Shown here: piece after piece, positions 58,760-64,000 of the stretch
Numbering within the stretch: position 1 is the stretch's first letter
How the letters are laid out: every line of letters starts with the position of its first letter
Source of the DNA: Chytridium lagenaria
Taxonomy: Eukaryota; Chytridiomycota; Chytridiomycetes; Chytridiales; Chytridiaceae
Reading direction: 5' to 3'
DNA length: 64,000 nt
Assembly (NCBI GenBank): GCA_025449115.1
Contig: JAHLKC010000006.1
Coordinates: 449,467 to 513,466, forward strand
Notes under the pieces: generated by a model
Databases searched by the model: none
Told to the model about the DNA's origin: nothing
The model's input: only the letters and a program-made list of their open reading frames with translations
Position numbers and translations under genes: made by a program

Positions 58760-60714
58760 TTTTTTTGTGTCACTTGACTCAATATGAAATGTAGCCCTCG
58801 TTGCGCTGATTACAGAACTGCAACTACCTTCAAGGAAATTGTCAAAATTGACACACGTACAAGCCTCGGAAGTTACAAATTTTATTAAGTAATAATTGGT
58901 AGACTTGTCACAGGTCTACCGCAAGATCTAACGGATAGATCATACTCACATTATACGGGCATTATGGTTGGAGGGTTATGCCATTTATCTATAGAGTGAA
59001 CGATTTTAACATAAATAATATCATCATGCATTAAACTATGTGAACTCTTCTGGCCCAATATCCGAAAAGTTCAGAGAAAACAATAACCAGAACCACCAAA
59101 AGTGACCTGAGCCCACCAAAAAATAACAGGGTCTCAAGCTACACTCACCAAAAATACAACAAAAACCGATCTTTCTAACACCTGGGGGTCTTCACCTGCG
59201 GGAGTCTTGTTACTGAACCTGGGAGCAAGCCAAGAGGGTGCCAAGAGGCCGTTCTGAATGAGGTTGGGAGAGGATGCCAAAGTCTGTAGCAGCAAGGTAC
59301 TTGGGATATAGCAGGGTAGCGAGTTCTGCAGTGTTTCCTGTTCAAACCGATGTTGCTGGCGACTTCCTTCAGGGTGGTAGAAAGAGAGAGATCTTGAGGT
59401 GCCTCACGAGATGACCAAGAGACAGAGGGATTGGGAGGTAATTTGGGGACAGCAGAGTTAAAACGAGAGGTCTTTTTTATTCTTCAGTCCAAAGCTTCTG
59501 AGGACCTTCCACACAAAAACTGCCCCTTTTTATAGTCCATTTCCCCACAAAATTAAGTTACTATATACAATATGTCTTTCATCCTCCCTCCTCAGCCCTT
59601 TATCAAAGTTCTTGTTCTTTTTCTAAGTTGCAGCTTCATCATTGGTTCCTCGCGAGGGATAAGGGTGGCCAAGGTGACGCCGAGGGGAAGGATGGGCTGG
59701 TGATATATTCTTTACCATATAGGGGAGGTCTGGTGGCAGTCTTGGGTCCCAGAAGAGGAAAGGCAGCATGGATGGACTATTCCATGACTACACAATCCAA
59801 CCTAAAATATCCTGTCTTCTTAGCACACCTGTTGTCCTTCCAGGTGGGCGCTATTCAATTGGTCAATACTTAGACCCCTTGAATACCTTGTATGCCTAAA
59901 ATCCACCCATGGGATGATAGGCGCTTATCATTACCTTTTCCAGTAACTTGTGTGCTTCTTCCCTGGAGGGAAGAGTAAATTTAGCATGGTTTACTCCAGG
60001 ATAGATGCCCTTCACGAAAAATCCACATGGCAGGTGCTTTTTTTAATGTCAGGAACTTGTCGCGTCACGTCGCGCCAACATAAAACAGTGAGTTTTTGCA
60101 TAAAATGAGGAAAATATGTGCTTTCCCTTCTTCAGTTTATGAGGTCATCCTGTCATCAAAGAAGACCCAAAATTGGTATCAGGAAACTGTATCCTGTGTA
60201 GCATGTACTGGGACATGTGGCGGCTGAATTCGCCAAGTTAACGGCTTGGTTCAAAGCCCCAAAACCAGGTACTCTAAACCTCCGTGAGCTCTTTTTCATG
60301 ACTTTCTGTGTTAAACTTGTCAGATTTATTTCTCAAAAATAAATAAATTTCATAATTGACTATCAGTGATTTTGCACGGAGTTCATATTTCTAAAGCCTT
60401 GATGTTGGCACTTTGCTGTGGTCCCTATACTCTGGTGTAACTGATAGACGCGTTCTGACACGTCAAGGAGATTCAGTTTCTTCTCCTCTTCATTCGCTGT
60501 CAAACAGTTTTCCTCTGAGTTGTTTGTTTACTCTTTTATGTTAATTTTAGTCTAAGTCTTTTGCCCTCTGGTTTATCCGCGCCTATATGCGGACGTGTCA
60601 AGTGAATAAAGCCTTATTCTCAACCTGTTTGGTTTGGTGTGATTATTGGTCTTTATTGACCGTGAACCATCATGAAGTTCACAGGGTCCAGCTTCTTTAA
60701 AGACTGTCATATAT
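58760..60714 (-). repeat. Putative LTR/regulatory block between pol-type and gag-type ORFs
   Basis: About 1.9 kb without coding, flanked on the minus strand by integrase/chromodomain upstream and Gag downstream, the order expected around one LTR shared by two element copies. It has a strong TATA box (TATAAAAAGGGG, 59523..59534) and an AATAAA 45 bases further on (59476..59481), as in a U3-R boundary. The second LTR and exact ends cannot be seen. Confidence 0.45.
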
Positions 60715-62992
60715 TCATTTCTTTGTAGATCTCTTTTTTAATGCAGCTTTACTTTGAGTGTGCTGGAAATATTTCCTGTATTCAGACTCCTTAGTCTGTT
60801 TATTGCTTTCCCAGTACCGGGCAACGGATTCTTTTGGCAGGTCATCTTCATCATGCCAATCGTTATAGGATGACGGCCAGGATTTGTATTTAATCTCATA
60901 TTGATAAGGCATTCCGTCATATTTAACGTGTTTTACAACTTTTTCAATTTCATATTCTGGATCCTCTTCCTCCAACGTTTCGTCAAAGTCATCATCAAAA
61001 CGGCGTCTTAAGAGTGGATTCACTCCGCTGCTAATTTGTCTGCCTGGAGGTCGTTTTCGAACGATGGTGCAATCTTCCCATTTTTTGATTTCTGCTTCAT
61101 AGTCATCTTCTGCTTTCATTGCAGCTTCTTCAGCTGCCGTAAGAGGTTTTCGTGATGAATATGGTCTCATTCGACCACGATGAGATACTCTACCCATAAT
61201 ACATTGTCCAGGGAGCGTTTCAACTAACTGAAACTTCTCACCTTCTTTGCCAATAACCCTCATGGGTCCGGACCATCGGAACATGAATTTTGAGTTAAGG
61301 GAGACGATCCTTTAGCAGCACGCAGTGGTACGGCTAGCCATACTCTATCACCTTCTTTAAAGTCAAACTCTCGGTCTGTGGTTTCTGAGCGTGTTTTCAT
61401 ACGTTCCTGTGCTTTCCTGTTATTCTCTGCGGCAATGCCTCGGGCTACGCGTAGTCTGTGGATTAATTCTATGCTAAAATCGGATAAACCGGCGGTTGGG
61501 TTGTCTTCCAAAACTTGTTGTACGTTATCTGATGGCATCAAACGTACTGAACTTTCGTCGGTTAGTGCTAATGTTAGAGGTGCATGTTCTAAACTTTCCG
61601 CAGTGAAATCCAAAGTTATTGGAGATGTTGGAGTGGACCATAACGGTGTGCCTGATGCTATATGTTGATCCATTGGGTCCAGAATTATATTTCTTCCGTA
61701 GCAAAGACATCCATGTGGTGTCAGGGAGAATAGGTTTTCATATTGCATCATCCTGAGGGTTATACCTGGCGACGTATAAATCTTAAGTGTAAGGTCAATC
61801 TCTCGACTGTCTTTTCGCTCAAACTGAAAAGTTCGTGTGCCAGGATGTATATACGGCGGCCATTGTGGTCGTCGTCTTCCTTTTTGTATAACTTTATCAG
61901 CGTTTCTGTCATGTATAATGTATAAAATGTCAATGTTATGTCGGCTGATCATTTGCCTTAGCATTTCGTCAGGTGGTAAGTCCACGGGGTGGTCATATAA
62001 CTTCTTTGCAGCTGACGTAAGTGCTGTCTTCATGTTTTTTACACGCCAAACAACTATGTGCGGAGAAATGTCTGTGGTGGTGGCAAGGTTCTCTTCCACT
62101 AGATGCTCAATGGCTAAGGGGATGTCATCATTTTTGTCGTCATCAGGACTTTTTATAAAATTGTTTGGAGGGGGGTCTAATTGCTCGGCAATATCGCCAA
62201 AGAATAAGTCTGCAGGGACGCGTGCATCACGTCCAAATTGCAAGAAGAAGGGTGTATCTCCGACGGATGGTGGACAGTTGTCCGATATGCAAAAAGAACA
62301 TAAGGGATAAACTGATCCCAGTCATCGTTTAAATATATGTCGACATAACTTCTAAGCATTTGACAGAGAGTTTTGTTGAATCGTTCTACCAGTCCATTTG
62401 ATCTGGGGTTGTAAGGCATTGAAAAGGTTTTACGTGCACCAAGTATTCGCGAAATTCTCATCATCAATTGACTGGCAAATGGCTGTCCTCTGTCAGTTTG
62501 AACGTACAAGGGGATACCATATCGACAGAAAGCTTCTTCAACTAGGACTCTGGCAACAACGTCCGCTTCAAGGGATGGAACAGGGTAGGCTTCAGCCCAT
62601 TTTGTGAAGTGGTCAGTCAATACAATGATATACTTGTTTCCTCGCGCAGAGTTCTTAAAAGGGCCAACGGCGTCTATGCTTACGCGCTCCCAGGGTGTTT
62701 CACCTGCTGGCACTGGTCTGATTATTCCTAATCGTTTATAGGTGACGTCTTTTGCTTTAACGCAGGTTTCACATGACTTTACATGATCTTTTAAATCGGC
62801 ATTTACTGTGGGCCACCAAAATCGCTCTAAAAATGTTGGTCGTATTTTGCTGTCTGATAGATGTCCACCAAACAGGTCGTCATGTAAGTATTCGAGAACA
62901 TCTCGTCGTAATAATTCGGGTATACATATTGCGATTCTTTGAGCATGATGCCTTCTCAGTGGGTATGATGGGTTTAATGAGACAAAGTACAA
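60715..62992 (-). mobile_element. Ty3/gypsy-type integrase with C-terminal chromodomain
   Basis: The first frame (62177..62992) has the H-x6-H...C-x2-C zinc-binding unit (H37, H44, C74, C77) and the rve core with D107, D167 and E203 (D-x59-D-x35-E). After a slip near 62260 the second frame (61260..62243) carries an unusual segment of about 240 residues, then the usual post-core helix (L-R-V-A-R-G-I-A-A-E-N-N-R-K-A-Q-E-R) and G-D-R-V-W-L. After another slip near 61295 the third frame (60715..61284) gives F-M-F-R-W-S-G-P-M-R-V and a chromodomain at residues 110-155 (Y-E-I-E-K-V...Y-E-I-K-Y-K-S-W-P). Chromodomains direct such elements to modified chromatin. Confidence 0.85.
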
Positions 62993-64000
62993 TACTTTTC
63001 GTGTAGTATCATGGTTTTGGACGCGTTTATGACGCGCTCACGTAGTTCATTGTCTTTGGAAGCACTTTGTTTTCCATGAAGTTTATTACAGCTCCAAACA
63101 AAGGGTCTATTCTTTGATTTGTGCAGAGTTCATCCCGCTGAATTCCGAACAGCGGGAAGTTGTATGCCTGAACTCGTTCCGAGTCTGAGTTTGCTAGTAT
63201 TTCCGCAACAAAACCGTCATCAAGTGATTTATCAATTTTAAAATGTTTTGTCGTTTGATTGTCCAGCCTCAATATAACTTCTAATGTGAGGTGATCGCTA
63301 CCCTCGTGCATATCTCCATTGGTTATAACAATATCACTACCACGTTCAATATTTCTGTCGACTAAAACATAGTCAATTCGGCAGAAAGGCTTCTTTCCGT
63401 ATTGCATGTCCTTACACGTGAATCCATGTTGTTTTGGGTACTGTTCGCGATAAAGATCTCTAAAGCCCTGGTTGATTAATTCGTTCATCCACTGTTTTTC
63501 GGTTTGGAGAAAACCAGAAACATTAAAGAATCGTTTAGGATTTGAAACGTCTAAATCCGATCTGATCATGTTGAGGTCGCCTACCACAATAACATTTCGG
63601 TCTTTCTTTAAGTCTTCAATGTACTGGGCTAGTTCAGTGCAATACTTTACTTTATACTCATAGCGCGTCTCATTTCGGGTTCCATTTGGGATGTAAAGAT
63701 TGACCAAGCTGAAGTTTGTCGTATGTACGGTTATGCAACGTCCTTCTGGGTCATCGCTGACTCGTCTATCAGGACCTTCATCGTATGAAATGGTCATTCC
63801 TGAGCGAATGAAGGTTACCACACCATTAAAACCCGTGGCGGGGTCGTTAAGAAAACAATCCCAACCTTCTAAGTTCTGCATAGCTTCTATCAAAGCGGCT
63901 GATTTTTTGAGACCTAAGCGCGTTTCTTGTAGACAAACTATGTCAAATGGTTCAAGGATACTTTTCAATGATTCTAGCTTGCTTGTTAAAGCTTGTTGTT
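62993..64000 (-). mobile_element. Exonuclease III/APN2-like nuclease domain next to integrase, right-edge partial
   Basis: The frame is open from the window edge to 63027. EEP-superfamily motifs are L-Q-E-T-R-L, G-F-N-G-V-V-T-F, E-G-R-C-I-T, L-V-N-L-Y-I-P-N-G, V-V-G-D-L-N-M, R-I-D-Y-V-L-V and G-S-D-H-L-T-L-E-V, in the order of AP endonuclease 2 (APN2/APEX2). The N-terminal W-N-V-N-G-L block would lie beyond the window. After a one-base slip near 63075 the reading continues through L-R-E-R-V-I-N-A-S-K-T-M-I-L-H-E-K into the integrase N-terminus, so the two parts are probably one polyprotein. Confidence 0.75.

Noticed and set aside
61378..62310. Plus-strand frames across the integrase region
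   Set aside because: Antisense to conserved integrase coding sequence.
1..64000. CRISPR arrays, tRNA or rRNA genes
   Set aside because: No regularly spaced direct repeats with unique spacers, and no A-box/B-box pair or rRNA core that I could recognise.

Overview
The window looks like nuclear DNA of a flagellated (zoosporic, chytrid-like) fungus. Genes have many short GT-AG introns. Fungal hallmarks are an outward-rectifier TOK potassium channel and an MRP51-type mitoribosomal protein. Cilium/flagellum hallmarks are a triple-doublecortin protein, OSCP1 and a PACRG-like protein, which sit close together. No CRISPR array, rRNA or convincing tRNA was seen.

Layout. 0-2.7 kb: decayed Harbinger/PIF-like DNA transposon (transposase plus a divergent Myb-like ORF). 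2.7-7.2 kb: AT-rich, nothing convincing. 7.2-8.9 kb: C2H2 zinc-finger gene with a duplicated 3' end. 9.8-11.6 kb (minus): secreted protein of repeated cysteine-rich modules. 12.4-14.5 kb (minus): two low-complexity/coiled-coil genes. 16.4-19.4 kb: two small, possibly paralogous hypothetical genes. 20.9-22.2 kb: 2-dehydropantoate 2-reductase. 23.5-25.4 kb (minus): AhpD-like gene with an 11-nt microexon. 27.9-28.6 kb (minus): ribosomal protein eL39. 29.4-32.7 kb (minus): tandem family of small secreted four-cysteine peptides. 33.4-34.7 kb (minus): TLC-domain membrane protein. 36.2-40.0 kb: BMP-kelch-7TM receptor with a 6-nt microexon. 40.5-42.4 kb: MRP51. 42.8-45.4 kb: triple doublecortin. 46.8-48.2 kb: OSCP1. 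48.8-50.0 kb (minus): PACRG-like. 50.3-53.4 kb: TOK channel. 54.3-55.7 kb: unknown acidic protein. 57.1-64 kb (minus): chromodomain Ty3/gypsy-type retroelement pieces, including an exonuclease III/APN2-type nuclease directly upstream of integrase.

Most multi-exon genes show one or more apparent frame slips. Nearly all that I could localise behave like a single missing base, usually in a short homopolymer, so I treat the genes as probably functional in an incompletely polished assembly, not as pseudogenes. Exon coordinates are splice-site readings by eye.

The strongest leads are the nuclease-integrase arrangement with its enlarged integrase, the flagellar-gene neighbourhood, the BMP-kelch-7TM receptor, the two microexons and the array of small secreted cysteine-rich peptides.
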